Counted from the stretch's first letter, positions 17,111-26,215 are shown. The stretch: 64,000 nucleotides of DNA from Treponema socranskii subsp. socranskii VPI DR56BR1116 = ATCC 35536 (GCF_000468115.1 NZ_AVQI01000008.1:1-64000); one strand, 5' to 3'. Notes: a model not told the origin generated them from the sequence alone. Numbers and translations: made by a program.

Positions 17111-17131
17111 TTACTCCCATAAAAACTTTTT
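17111..17131 (-). repeat. truncated copy E of the leader element (3' arm and SD only)
   Basis: Read on the minus strand, the 18-nt AAAAGTTTTTATGGGAGT is identical to the 3' arm and Shine-Dalgarno of copy A. The 5' arm is missing. It leads directly into the start codon at 17108. Confidence 0.6.
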
Positions 17132-17246
17132 TGTGCGGATAAGTATTATTTTATCACGGATCGCCGTTTCAATCAATAAAATATCCGTCATTTACAAATT
17201 TTTTCTCTGTTATAAATTTAACATATCACAATAATAAATCGCTTCC

Positions 17247-17275
17247 TTGACAGTATGCTGCGAACCTGTTAAAAT
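17247..17275 (+). promoter_or_regulatory. sigma-70 promoter for tRNA-Val and the kinase gene
   Basis: TTGACA (17247-17252), 17 bp, TAAAAT (17270-17275), 31 bp before the tRNA. No second promoter is visible between the tRNA and the kinase start. Confidence 0.8.
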
Positions 17276-17306
17276 ATATTATTATATTCGATACTTATAA
17301 TCGTTT

Positions 17307-17378
17307 GGGCGGTTAACTCAGGGGTAGAGTGCTACCTTCACACGGTAGAAGCCATTGGTTCAAATCCAATACCGCCTA
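17307..17378 (+). tRNA. tRNA-Val(CAC)
   Basis: Acceptor GGGCGGT/ACCGCCT, anticodon loop TTCACAC (anticodon CAC, codon GTG), T-loop TTCAAAT and discriminator A at 17378. No CCA is encoded. The kinase start codon begins at 17380, one base after the mature tRNA end. Confidence 0.94.
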
Positions 17379-17379
17379 T

Positions 17380-19041
17380 ATGCAGGCCACTACGCTTTCC
17401 GTCACTTTTCCGTCAGGCAAAACACTGTGTGTGCCTTCCGGTACGCCGCTCAATACGCTGCTTCCGCACTTTTCCGAAAACGTGGAGCACATTCTTGCCG
17501 TAAAAGTGAACAACGGAATCGAGCCCTTCGACAAACCGCTCGAAATCAATTCCTATCTCGAACCCGTCCTCGACTCGAGCAAAGACGGTGCGCAAGTGTA
17601 CCGCCGATCGCTGTGTCTCCTGCTGGCAGCCGCGGCGCACAAGCTTTTTCCGCTGTCACGCCTTTTATGCGGCCACAGTCTCGGAAGCGGCTATTACTAT
17701 ACGCTCGAAACGGGAAAGCCTATAAACAAAGAACAGATCGAAGCGCTTGAAAAAGAGATGCGCCTCCTCGTCGCAAAAAATCTTCCGATAACCGTACAGT
17801 TCCTTTCCTACACGGATGCGGTTTCGCTTTTTGAAGCGCTCGGGCGCGTCGAAACGCGACTGCAGCTGAACTATTTTTGTCCGCCGCGCGTCAAAATCAA
17901 TTCCCTCGACAATTTTTCCGATCTCTATTTCGGTCCCCTTGTTCCGTCGACGGGCTTTTTAAAAACGTTCGGTCTCCTACCCTACGGCAAAGGTTTTTTG
18001 CTGCGCTTTCCTCAGCCGTCGGCCCCCGACGAACTTCCCGAATTCGTCGACCAGCCGCAGCTTTTCGAAATCTACAGCCGCTACAAAGAGTGGGGAAAAC
18101 GCATCGGCGTGACATCGGCGGCAACTTTAAATAAACTCGTCAACGAACGCAAGATAAACGATTTTATCGATATCGCGGAAACCTTTCAGCAGCGGCAGTT
18201 TGCCGACGTCGCCGATCAGATCGCAAAGCGCGAGCGGGTGCGCGCCGTACTCATTGCAGGCCCGTCGAGTTCCGGAAAAACGACATCTGCAAAAAAACTC
18301 GCGCTCGAACTCGAAGCTATCGGCTACCTGCCGCACGTGCTCAGCCTCGACAGCTATTATGTCGGACGCGATAAAAATCCGAAAGACGAAAACGGCGATT
18401 ACGATTACGAATGCCTCGAAGCCCTCGACATCGATTTGCTCAACGACAATCTGCTCGACCTCTTTGCCGGAAAAGAAATACGCATCCCGTCGTACAACTT
18501 TCAGCGCGGCGAACGCTATTACGAAGATAAAAATACGATGAAGCTCGCCGACAACGAAATTTTAATAATCGAAGGCATCCACGGCTTAAACGATAAACTG
18601 ACCTCTCGTATTCCGCACGAGCTCAAATTTAAAATCTACCTGTCCGCGCTCACGCAGCTCAACCTCGACGACCACAACCGCATTTCGACGAGCGATAACC
18701 GCCTCATCCGTAGAATCGTGCGCGACTCGCAGTTCCGCGGCAAAAGCGCCGCCGAAACGATTTCGATGTGGCCGAGCGTGCAAGCGGGAGAGCAAAAACA
18801 CATCTTCCCGTTTCAAATCAATGCCGACGCGATGCTCAACACCGCTCTCGACTACGAACTCGCAGTCCTCAAAGTCTACGCCGACCCGCTTTTGCGCTGC
18901 GTCAAGCCGACGCAAAAAGAATACGGAGAAGCGTGCCGCCTTTTGAGTTTTTTATACAACTTTTCGCCCGTTCCACCGACGGCCGTTCCGGCGCGCTCGA
19001 TCATGCGCGAATTTATCGGCGGCAGCGCATTCCATTATTAA
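17380..19041 (+). CDS. TGS-domain nucleoside (uridine-type) kinase
   Basis: A 553-residue protein. It begins with a TGS domain (residues 1-65: LSVTFPSGKTLCVPSGTPLNTLL), followed by a ThrRS-like second additional domain (about 70-200, with HKLFPLSRLLCGHSLGSGYYYT). The C-terminal half is a P-loop uridine kinase/phosphoribulokinase-type domain with AGPSSSGKTTSAKKL near 293 and VLSLDSYYVGRDKNPKDENGDYDYE near 320. This architecture occurs as a nucleoside kinase in spirochaetes and Thermotogae. ATG 17380 is the only reasonable start, since in-frame codons upstream lie inside tRNA-Val. No Shine-Dalgarno is possible, because the preceding bases are the tRNA acceptor stem. The stop directly abuts that of fliJ. 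Confidence 0.88.
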   Translation: MQATTLSVTFPSGKTLCVPSGTPLNTLLPHFSENVEHILAVKVNNGIEPFDKPLEINSYLEPVLDSSKDGAQVYRRSLCLLLAAAAHKLFPLSRLLCGHSLGSGYYYTLETGKPINKEQIEALEKEMRLLVAKNLPITVQFLSYTDAVSLFEALGRVETRLQLNYFCPPRVKINSLDNFSDLYFGPLVPSTGFLKTFGLLPYGKGFLLRFPQPSAPDELPEFVDQPQLFEIYSRYKEWGKRIGVTSAATLNKLVNERKINDFIDIAETFQQRQFADVADQIAKRERVRAVLIAGPSSSGKTTSAKKLALELEAIGYLPHVLSLDSYYVGRDKNPKDENGDYDYECLEALDIDLLNDNLLDLFAGKEIRIPSYNFQRGERYYEDKNTMKLADNEILIIEGIHGLNDKLTSRIPHELKFKIYLSALTQLNLDDHNRISTSDNRLIRRIVRDSQFRGKSAAETISMWPSVQAGEQKHIFPFQINADAMLNTALDYELAVLKVYADPLLRCVKPTQKEYGEACRLLSFLYNFSPVPPTAVPARSIMREFIGGSAFHY

Positions 19042-19476
19042 TTAACCACTTTCCCTCGCCGCGCGCGCGTTTGTCACGTCGTCGGCGATATCGTTCGCTT
19101 CGTTCATCTCCGCATCTTTGTACGCTTTGAACTGCCGATCGCGCAGCTTACGGAGGCCTTCGGTTTTTTGCATCGCTTCCTGCATTTCTTTGCGCCTTTG
19201 CTCGGAAACGAGCTTCGCTTCGGCAAGCTTTTCCAAAAGATAAGTTTTTTGCTGGTCGAGGAACGCATAAAAATCGTTTGCCCGCGCTATGGCGTTGAAA
19301 TCGATCGAACCGCGCATCTTTTCGGCGAGAGAAGCATATTGAGAAGCGACTTCGTCGATGCGCATTTGAATATCGTGTTCGACCGCCATCGCTTTACCGA
19401 GCGCGAGTTCCGCTTCGTTTTGCAGATACTCGCGGTATTTCATCACGTCTTCGAGAGGAAACGCAAATTTTTTCAT
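19042..19476 (-). CDS. fliJ: flagellar export chaperone FliJ
   Basis: A 144-residue, almost wholly coiled-coil protein (MKKFAFPLEDVMKYREYLQNEAELALGKA is the usual FliJ opening). It works with FliI and FliH in the cytoplasmic part of the flagellar type III export apparatus. The start overlaps the fliI stop by four bases, so translation is likely coupled. It is the last gene of the flgB-fliJ block. The stop abuts the stop of the convergent kinase gene, leaving no room for a terminator. Confidence 0.85.
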   Translation of the reverse strand: MKKFAFPLEDVMKYREYLQNEAELALGKAMAVEHDIQMRIDEVASQYASLAEKMRGSIDFNAIARANDFYAFLDQQKTYLLEKLAEAKLVSEQRRKEMQEAMQKTEGLRKLRDRQFKAYKDAEMNEANDIADDVTNARAARESG

Positions 19477-20882
19477 TCGGATTCTTCGGCAATTTGGGCT
19501 GCGCCGAGGGAAGGAACGACGGGAGCTTCTCCGTATTCTTCAATCGGAATTGCAACCCCTGAAAGCTCGGAAAGTTTTTTGAGCGTTTCGTCAAGCGGGC
19601 ACTTTTCGTATTCTTCCTGCATTAAAAAATCTTCGATACCGGTATGCTTTTCGATTGCGGCATCGATTTCAGCCGAATTTCCTTTTTGATAGATACCCGT
19701 CGTGATCATCATTTCGTTGTTCGCATAAGAAGCCATAAGCGTACGCAGTATGCCGACGGCTTTTTGCGTTTCGCGCCCGGTAACGCGTTTGGAAAGGCGG
19801 CTTATCGACTGCAGCACGTCGATCGCGGGGTAATGATAGGCTTGAGCGAGACGGCGGTTTAAAATGATGTGCCCGTCGAGCGTTCCGCGCACTTTGTCGG
19901 TAATCGGCTCGTTGAGATCGTCTCCGTCGACGAGCACGGTGTAAAACGCCGTAATCGATCCCTTATCGTTTGTGCCGGCTCTTTCAAGCAGCTTCGGGAT
20001 CATATCGAATACGCTCGGCGGATAACCGCGCTGAGCAGGCGGTTCGCCGTTTGCAAGTCCTATTTCGCGCTGAGCTTGCGCAAATCGCGTTACGGAATCG
20101 AACATGAGCATGACGTCTTTGCCTTTGTCACGGAAATATTCGGCGACCGCGGTCGTCACATAGGCTGCGCGCAGGCGGCAGATCGACGGCTGATCGCTTG
20201 TCGCCATAACGACGACCGAACGGGCCAAGCCTTCTTTTCCCAAATCGCGGTTTATAAAATCGAGCACTTCGCGGCCGCGCTCTCCGATCAAACCGATAAC
20301 GTTGATGTCGGCGTCGGTATTGCGCGCTATCATGCTGATGAGCGTCGATTTTCCGACGCCGCTTCCGGCAAAGATACCGAGCCGCTGCCCCTTACCGACG
20401 GTGAGCATCGCATCGATCGCACGCACCCCTGTCGCTACCCGGCGCACGACGGGAAGACGCTTCATAGGATCGGGAGGAGAAGCGACTGCAGGATAATACA
20501 TTTCCGGCACGATTTCGCCGAGCCCGTCGCAGGGTTTTCCCGTCGCATCGATGACACGGCCCAAAAGGGATGAACCGACGGGAACGCGCAGCACGGAACC
20601 CGAAGCGACGACTTCACAGCCGACTTCGAGCCCCTTCGTGTCTCCGTATGCGGTGAGCTTTACCGTCGTACCGTCAAGGGCGACGACTTCGGCCGCAAGC
20701 GTTTCATTTGAATCCGGCATGCGGATCGTACACATTTCGCCGATGACCGAACGCGGACCGCGGCTTTCGATTTCGAGACCGTTGACCGCCGTCACGTGTC
20801 CGATGTATAAAATCGGATCGATCGTTTCAGCCGTTTTGAGGTATTTTGAAAAATCGAATTCTCCCGTATACGATGAACGCAT
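19473..20882 (-). CDS. fliI: flagellum-specific ATP synthase FliI
   Basis: A 469-residue ATPase of the flagellar export gate, homologous to F1-beta. Walker A GIFAGSGVGKST lies near residues 170-181 and Walker B DVMLMFDSVTRFA near 260. GEPPAQRGYPPSVFDMIPKLLERAG is the conserved catalytic region. Length is standard. It lies between fliH and fliJ, whose products regulate it, and overlaps fliJ by four bases. Confidence 0.95.
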   Translation of the reverse strand: MRSSYTGEFDFSKYLKTAETIDPILYIGHVTAVNGLEIESRGPRSVIGEMCTIRMPDSNETLAAEVVALDGTTVKLTAYGDTKGLEVGCEVVASGSVLRVPVGSSLLGRVIDATGKPCDGLGEIVPEMYYPAVASPPDPMKRLPVVRRVATGVRAIDAMLTVGKGQRLGIFAGSGVGKSTLISMIARNTDADINVIGLIGERGREVLDFINRDLGKEGLARSVVVMATSDQPSICRLRAAYVTTAVAEYFRDKGKDVMLMFDSVTRFAQAQREIGLANGEPPAQRGYPPSVFDMIPKLLERAGTNDKGSITAFYTVLVDGDDLNEPITDKVRGTLDGHIILNRRLAQAYHYPAIDVLQSISRLSKRVTGRETQKAVGILRTLMASYANNEMMITTGIYQKGNSAEIDAAIEKHTGIEDFLMQEEYEKCPLDETLKKLSELSGVAIPIEEYGEAPVVPSLGAAQIAEESE

Positions 20883-20909
20883 GTCCCCACCCGCGCCGAT
20901 TTTATTAAT

Positions 20910-21842
20910 CTAAGAAGACGGTTCGATCACGTCGGATTTTGCAAGCGTCTTTACCGGTGAGATTTCCATGACGCGATTTTCGAGTTCGCTGAGCTGGCTC
21001 GAAATGCGCGCGTCGATAGCGCCGAAGTCGGTTTCGACGATGCAACCGCCCTTTTCCACCGTCGAATCTTCGACGACCGTAATGCCGCGTATGTTTTCGA
21101 CCCGCTTGATAAAATCGTCTATGTGCTCCGTCGTGAGTTTGACGTCTTCGAGGTTGACGCGAAGCGTCACTTCGCATCTGCCTTTTACCTTTTTCAGAGC
21201 AGCGAGTACATTGCTCATGATGACGCTCTTTTGATTTTCGGAAATGATTTTGACGACTTTGCGCGTCATCAAGATGACGAGTTCTACGATCTGCGTTTCG
21301 GTATCGCGCAAAATCTCTTCGCGGCGGTGCATAACGGCTTCGAGCATCGCGTGCATGCGCTCGATGAGACGGTTCGCTTCGGCTTCTCCGTCGCGGTAGC
21401 CGCTTTCGTGTCCTTCGTCGAAGCCTTTTTTATGCGCGTCCGATTCGACTTTTTGCTGCTGCGCCGTCGCATCGCGGATCAATTCCTGCGCCGATTCCTG
21501 CGCTTTTTTTACGATCTCTTCCGCATTTTTTTGTGCATCGGCTTTAATAATATTCGCTTCGTCGGTTTGACGCTTTACTTCGGCAAAGGCCGCCTGTTCC
21601 GCCTTCCGGACGATTTCATCCGCCGATGCCTGCGCTTCGTCGAGCATCCGCTTTTTTTCCGCTTCCCAATTTTTTTTATACTCTTCCGCTTCGCGCCGCA
21701 AATCATCGGCCGTCGGTCCTTCGTATTCGGGCGCTTTTTCGACTTTTTTTTCTTCGGCCGGCTTAAAGTCGTGGACGAGCTTCAGCATGACTTCGCCCTT
21801 TTGCGATTTGACTTCATTCGGGCGGAAAACGGTTTTTGCCAT
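20910..21842 (-). CDS. fliH: flagellar assembly protein FliH
   Basis: A 310-residue regulator of FliI. The central part (about 50-165) is a long charged Ala/Glu/Lys-rich coiled coil, and the C-terminal domain (about 180-300, [25 protein letters not shown]) is the FliH/V-ATPase E-subunit-like fold. The N-terminus ([12 protein letters not shown]) is conserved in spirochaetal FliH. It is placed between fliG and fliI as usual, with gaps of 19 and 27 bp. Confidence 0.88.
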   Translation of the reverse strand: MAKTVFRPNEVKSQKGEVMLKLVHDFKPAEEKKVEKAPEYEGPTADDLRREAEEYKKNWEAEKKRMLDEAQASADEIVRKAEQAAFAEVKRQTDEANIIKADAQKNAEEIVKKAQESAQELIRDATAQQQKVESDAHKKGFDEGHESGYRDGEAEANRLIERMHAMLEAVMHRREEILRDTETQIVELVILMTRKVVKIISENQKSVIMSNVLAALKKVKGRCEVTLRVNLEDVKLTTEHIDDFIKRVENIRGITVVEDSTVEKGGCIVETDFGAIDARISSQLSELENRVMEISPVKTLAKSDVIEPSS

Positions 21843-21861
21843 CTGCTTCCTCTATGCTAAA

Positions 21862-22977
21862 TCAAGTTACGAGTTCGTCTTCACCGGAACGCGCGATGAC
21901 GATTTCACCGGAATCTTCAAGGCGGCGAATAGTCGAAACGATTTTTTGCTGCGATTCTTCGACATCTTTAAGGCGTACCGGCCCCATGAACTCCATATCC
22001 TCTTTTAACATGCTCGCCGCGCGCTTGGACATATTGCGGAAAATTTTATCCTGTACTTCCGTATCGACGGATTTGAGCGCTTTTGCGAGTTCCTGCGTAT
22101 CGACTTCGCGCAGCACTTTTTGAATGGCGCGGTCGTCGAGCATAACGATATCTTCGAAGACGAACATTTTCTTTTTGATCTCTTCGGCCAAATCGGGATC
22201 TTCTTCTTCAAGCGATTCGATGATTGCCTTTTCGGAAGAGCGGTCGACGAGGTTCAAAATTTCTACGATGCTGTCGACACCGCCGGCTGCAGTGTAATCT
22301 TCGCTTGAAAGCGTCGAAAGCTTTTTTTCGAGCACGCGTTCGACTTCGCGCAAAACATCGGGGGAAGTTCTGTCCATCGTCGCAAGGCGCTTCGAAACTT
22401 CCGGCTGCATTTCTTCCGGCAGATTCTGGAGTATGACGGCGGCTTTGCCCGGTTCGAGATACGCGAGGATGAGCGCGATCGTCTGCGGGTATTCCTGCTG
22501 AATAAAGTTCAGCAAGTGCGCAGGGTCGGTTCTCCGTATAAAATCGAAGGGGCGCACTTGGAGCGAACTCGTGAGGCGGTTGATGATGTCGATCGCTTTT
22601 TGGCTTCCGAGCGATTTTTCGAGGAGTTCGCGCGCATAGTCAATACCGCCGGTCGTGATGAAATTCTGCGCGTTCATCAACTCTTGGAATTCTTCAAGAA
22701 CGGCGTCTTTAAATTCCGCATCGATCGTTTCCAAACGCGCTATTTCAAACGTCAGCGTTTCGACTTCGTCTTCGCGAAGATGCTTCATGATTTCGGCGGA
22801 AACGTCGCTGCCGAGCGATACGAGGAAGATTGCGGCCTTTTGCCGGCCGGTTAAACTCTTGTAATCTTTTATGCCTTTTTTGCCGCCTACCGACGTCGGC
22901 GTTTTTAAGCTGCCGGGCTTCGGAATCGGCTTCGGATTGTTCGATTTTGCACCTGCGCCCTTCGCTTCTTCTGCCAT
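21862..22977 (-). CDS. fliG: flagellar motor switch protein FliG
   Basis: A 371-residue rotor protein that joins the MS ring (FliF) to the C ring and bears the torque-generating charged helix. The N-terminal 45 residues are a lysine/proline-rich extension. The three armadillo-like domains follow, with LTGRQKAAIFLVSLGSDVSAEIMKHL near residue 40. The C-terminal torque helix RLEDSGEIVIARSGEDELV retains the alternating charges. Treponemes carry two fliG genes; position directly after fliF marks this as the fully motor-competent copy (fliG2 in T. pallidum). It begins four bases after the fliF-side boundary of the operon order. Confidence 0.93.
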   Translation of the reverse strand: MAEEAKGAGAKSNNPKPIPKPGSLKTPTSVGGKKGIKDYKSLTGRQKAAIFLVSLGSDVSAEIMKHLREDEVETLTFEIARLETIDAEFKDAVLEEFQELMNAQNFITTGGIDYARELLEKSLGSQKAIDIINRLTSSLQVRPFDFIRRTDPAHLLNFIQQEYPQTIALILAYLEPGKAAVILQNLPEEMQPEVSKRLATMDRTSPDVLREVERVLEKKLSTLSSEDYTAAGGVDSIVEILNLVDRSSEKAIIESLEEEDPDLAEEIKKKMFVFEDIVMLDDRAIQKVLREVDTQELAKALKSVDTEVQDKIFRNMSKRAASMLKEDMEFMGPVRLKDVEESQQKIVSTIRRLEDSGEIVIARSGEDELVT

Positions 22978-22981
22978 ACTG

Positions 22982-24694
22982 TCACTCCTCCATCAGCCAC
23001 GTGCGTATGAGCATCGCGACGTCTTCCGGATGTTCTTTTGCCATCGCGATCGCGTTTTCCTGAAGCTCCGCCATCCGCGACTCTTCGACGGACATCGTAA
23101 CGCCCATACCATCCTCTTTCGCGTCCCACAGCGCCTGCTCGCGGGCAGCCTGCTGCTGGCGCAAAAGCTCTTCTTCGCGAAGACGGCGCCGCCGTTCGAT
23201 TTCCCGCATAATGAGGCGGATGACGATGAACAGCACGAGCACGAGCGCAACTGCGCCGAGAGAAATCATAATCGCAAGACGCCGCCTGATGCCCGCAAAA
23301 TACGCTTCGTCTTCTGCGGCAAACTGCGCGGTTCTGTCGTACGGAATATTCGTCACCGTTACGATATAATTTTTGCTCACGTCGTAGCCGACAGCTCCTT
23401 GAATATAGTTCGCCGTCTGCACGAGCGTATCCGTCGGAACGGGCGTATACACGCGCTGGATCCTGCCCGTTTCCGGATCTATAACCGGCTGATGGGTTTT
23501 CGGATCGAGCTGCGTCGTCCACGTACCGTCGACGTTCGCCGCAACCGAAACGCGGTCTATCTGCGGACTCGTCTCTTTGTGCTCCTGAGTAGTGTTGACG
23601 ACGTTGTTTTGCGTAACGCCCGTTTCGGTAGAACGCCCGATGACGTTCGACATATCGGAATACACGGGCGGCGTCTGACCTTCGGTGCCCGCAGGTCCTT
23701 CGGGATTAAAACCCGTACCCTGCCACTCTTTCGTAACGGTCTGCTGCGAAATCGTCAGCGAATCGCGGAGCTCCGAATCGTCGTAGGGAGTGCGCGGATT
23801 GTCGGCGCGGATTTGAATCGGCGTGTAGATCGTAGAATCGCTCGTACGCTTCGACATATCCATATCGATTTTGATATTCAAATCGCGCATGCGGTCTTCG
23901 GTATACGTACTCTGAAGCGATTTTAAAATCTGCGCACGGTAGTAGGCTTCGAGCTTTTGAATCTCGCGCTGCTGGCGCGCAACGAGATTGACGGTATCGA
24001 TCGCATCCATCGCGGCGAAATCGTTTAAGACATTGCCGTCGGCGTCGGTGATCGTAATGTTTTCGGGACGCAATCCTTCGACCGCCGTCTGCACGAGGCT
24101 TTGGATGCCGCGTATGCGCCTGGGATCTTGCAGCAGAGAACTCATAGGCTTTACGCGCAAAATGATGCTTGCAGTTACCGGATTTTGTTCGGAAATAAAC
24201 AGAGAGTTGTCCGGCAAAACGATGTTGACGTCGGCCTTCGTTATGTCGTCGATCGCTTCGAGGTGCTGCTTTACCGTCTGCGTGATTGCGTTTTTAAGGC
24301 GCACGTTTTGTTCGGCGTCCGTCGTCGACCAGCTTCGATTGTAAAACGAAGCGAACGGATCGATATTCGACGGAACAAGCCCCTCGCCGATAAGTACATC
24401 CCTCATGCGCCGCGCGGTGCGTTCGTCTCCGACGGAAATATAACCGTCGTCGGTCACGTACGCTTCGACGTTTTGTTCGCTCAATTTGTCGAGGATTCTC
24501 GTCCGCGCCGTCTCGTCGGTAACCGGTGAATTGAAAAGCCGCACCGTCGTCGGACGCGACGAAAGAGATGCCGCGAGCACGATTGCAACGATGACGAGCG
24601 CAACAAGGGCAAAGAGCACGACCTTTTGTACGACCGTTCCTTTTGCCCACAAATTTCGTATAGATTCAGTAAGCCTTTTGAGCCATTCGTTCAT
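22982..24694 (-). CDS. fliF: flagellar MS-ring protein FliF
   Basis: A 570-residue membrane ring protein. The first membrane helix is at about 25-46 (VVLFALVALVIVAIVLAASL), the second near 455-478 (LAIMISLGAVALVLVLFIVIRLI). Between them are the periplasmic ring-building domains with the family signature SRPTTVRLFNSPV and TSIILRVKP-like strands. The cytoplasmic C-terminus (about 480-570) carries the FliG-binding segment ending PEDVAMLIRTWLMEE. ATG 24694 follows GGGAGGGG. An AT-rich gap with its own promoter separates it from fliE. Confidence 0.94.
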   Translation of the reverse strand: MNEWLKRLTESIRNLWAKGTVVQKVVLFALVALVIVAIVLAASLSSRPTTVRLFNSPVTDETARTRILDKLSEQNVEAYVTDDGYISVGDERTARRMRDVLIGEGLVPSNIDPFASFYNRSWSTTDAEQNVRLKNAITQTVKQHLEAIDDITKADVNIVLPDNSLFISEQNPVTASIILRVKPMSSLLQDPRRIRGIQSLVQTAVEGLRPENITITDADGNVLNDFAAMDAIDTVNLVARQQREIQKLEAYYRAQILKSLQSTYTEDRMRDLNIKIDMDMSKRTSDSTIYTPIQIRADNPRTPYDDSELRDSLTISQQTVTKEWQGTGFNPEGPAGTEGQTPPVYSDMSNVIGRSTETGVTQNNVVNTTQEHKETSPQIDRVSVAANVDGTWTTQLDPKTHQPVIDPETGRIQRVYTPVPTDTLVQTANYIQGAVGYDVSKNYIVTVTNIPYDRTAQFAAEDEAYFAGIRRRLAIMISLGAVALVLVLFIVIRLIMREIERRRRLREEELLRQQQAAREQALWDAKEDGMGVTMSVEESRMAELQENAIAMAKEHPEDVAMLIRTWLMEE

Positions 24695-24752
24695 CTACCC
24701 CTCCCGTGAACGAATACGTAAAACGGCAAATCGCACCGTTAAAGTATAGGGA

Positions 24753-24781
24753 ATTATACCATATTATTATATTTTTGAAAA
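24753..24781 (-). promoter_or_regulatory. internal sigma-70-type promoter before fliF
   Basis: Minus strand: TTTTCA (24776-24781), 17 bp, TATAAT (24753-24758) preceded by TGG. It lies in a locally AT-rich 151-bp gap between fliE and fliF and would allow fliF-fliJ to be transcribed apart from flgB-flgC-fliE. Confidence 0.55.
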
Positions 24782-24845
24782 GAGAAAATTTTATAAACGC
24801 TCATCGCCGCCTCATGCCGTGCACGCAGGTACATGAAGCGAACCC

Positions 24846-25205
24846 TTACCGCGTCGTTGTGATTTCGTTCCAACCGGAAACGATACGATCGATCACGTTT
24901 TGCGCAAGGCCGAGCGACATCCGCGCTTTCGCCATCGCGATCGTCACGTCCTGCGGATCGACCGATTCGGGTTCGGTGAGAATCTTTTGTTCGAGCGCGT
25001 TGACGTCGAGCTGCTCGGCATTCATCGACTTTACCGCGTCGATGAGGTAGGATTCGAAATCGATTCGCTTTTTTTCAAGCGCATTTTTTGCAGCGGACGG
25101 AATGCCGTTCAGCGGAGCGCCCGCTATATCCGAAAGATTTGCGCGGCCCGTGTGAGCGGAGAGCGTGCGGTTCATCTGCAATGTGCCGAATTCCGGTATT
25201 TTCAT
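24846..25205 (-). CDS. fliE: flagellar hook-basal body protein FliE
   Basis: A 119-residue rod adapter that links the MS ring to the proximal rod. The C-terminal half contains the family signature: VDPQDVTIAMAKARMSLGLAQNVIDRIVSGWNEI. No signal peptide is present, as expected for a substrate of the flagellar exporter. It sits in the conserved flgB-flgC-fliE-fliF order. Confidence 0.9.
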   Translation of the reverse strand: MKIPEFGTLQMNRTLSAHTGRANLSDIAGAPLNGIPSAAKNALEKKRIDFESYLIDAVKSMNAEQLDVNALEQKILTEPESVDPQDVTIAMAKARMSLGLAQNVIDRIVSGWNEITTTR

Positions 25206-25263
25206 AATTTTCCCCTGCGCTCAAATCGTCCGAGCGCTTTTACCCGCTGTCATTATAGCGCTT

Positions 25264-25725
25264 TTACCGTCCTATTTCCAGTGCGGAAGCAAACATATCT
25301 TTTGCGCCTTCGATGACCGTCGAATTGGCTTCATAGGCGCGCGAAGCTGCGATCAAGTCGACCATTTCGTTGACGATGTTGACGTTCGGATATTCGACGT
25401 ATCCCTTGTTCGGTCCCGACTGTATCGCGTCGGGATGCGTCGGATCGTAGACGAGGCGGCCTTCGGTATCGGTATCTTTTACGATCTGTAAAACGCGTAC
25501 GCCCTTTCCCGGACCCTCGTCCAAGTCTTCGGGACAAAACGGCATACGCCACTGCACCGATTTTTCGCCGATCGCTTGGAGTATGACGCGCGAACGTTTA
25601 AAGGGGCCTCCTTCCTGCGTCCTCGTCGTAGAAGCGTTCGCGATATTGTTTGCGATGACATCGCTTCGAAGACGTTCGGCTGCCATCCCCGTCGCGGCAA
25701 CGTTTATACTTGAAAAAAGTCCCAT
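25264..25725 (-). CDS. flgC: flagellar proximal rod protein FlgC
   Basis: A 153-residue rod protein. The N-terminal motif INVAATGMAAERLRSDVIANNIANASTTRT is the flagellar axial-protein signature (residues 7-36), and the C-terminal helix NEMVDLIAASRAYEANSTVIE packs the rod. CGGGAG lies upstream of ATG 25725. Its leader has a GCGCG/CGCGC hairpin followed by ACTTTACGGGAGT, resembling a degenerate copy of the leader element described at 14516. Confidence 0.93.
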   Translation of the reverse strand: MGLFSSINVAATGMAAERLRSDVIANNIANASTTRTQEGGPFKRSRVILQAIGEKSVQWRMPFCPEDLDEGPGKGVRVLQIVKDTDTEGRLVYDPTHPDAIQSGPNKGYVEYPNVNIVNEMVDLIAASRAYEANSTVIEGAKDMFASALEIGR

Positions 25726-25788
25726 ACAATACTCCCGTAAAGTGCGCGCCTCTTACGCGCAGTTTAAGCTATAGTTTAGAAGTGCCTA

Positions 25789-26208
25789 TCACCCTTTTTG
25801 CATCGCAGTGTTCACTTGCGAAAATTCGAAATTGATAAGAGAAGCCATCATGCGATACTGCATCTGCGACTGCAAAACGATCATCGCTTCGGTTTCCGCA
25901 TCGACGTTGTTGCCGTTCGGCTTCGCAGTCGTCGTATAATCGAGGACGCGCCTCGGCTCGACGTCGCGGTAATCATAGGGCTCGTTGAGCGCCAAATGCC
26001 TCTCGTCGGTTCGTGTCAGCTGAAAACCGTTTTTCGCCTTTTCTTCCGATTCGAACGCGCGTTTGAGTTCGCTTTCAAAATTGACGACGCTGCGTTTGAA
26101 ATTCGGCACGCCGCTTGCGGCCATATTGTTTGCCGACACTTGATAGCGCAGCGTATTGACATCCATACCGCGGTGCAGTAAATCGACCGCCCTCGTAAAG
26201 GTACTCAT
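25789..26208 (-). CDS. flgB: flagellar proximal rod protein FlgB
   Basis: A 139-residue rod protein and the first gene of the flagellar block. The axial signature reads LHRGMDVNTLRYQVSANNMAASGVPNFKRS (about 11-40), with a C-terminal QYRMMASLINFEFSQVNTAMQK helix. There is no Shine-Dalgarno sequence before ATG 26208. A sigma-28-type promoter lies so close that the transcript would begin about one base before the ATG. Confidence 0.92.
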   Translation of the reverse strand: MSTFTRAVDLLHRGMDVNTLRYQVSANNMAASGVPNFKRSVVNFESELKRAFESEEKAKNGFQLTRTDERHLALNEPYDYRDVEPRRVLDYTTTAKPNGNNVDAETEAMIVLQSQMQYRMMASLINFEFSQVNTAMQKG

Positions 26209-26215
26209 ACTACAA

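Noticed and set aside
20869-22860. Long open frames on the plus strand opposite fliH and fliG.
   Set aside because: They mirror the codon pattern of the minus-strand flagellar genes, and have Arg/Phe-rich compositions, no ribosome-binding sites and no known domains.
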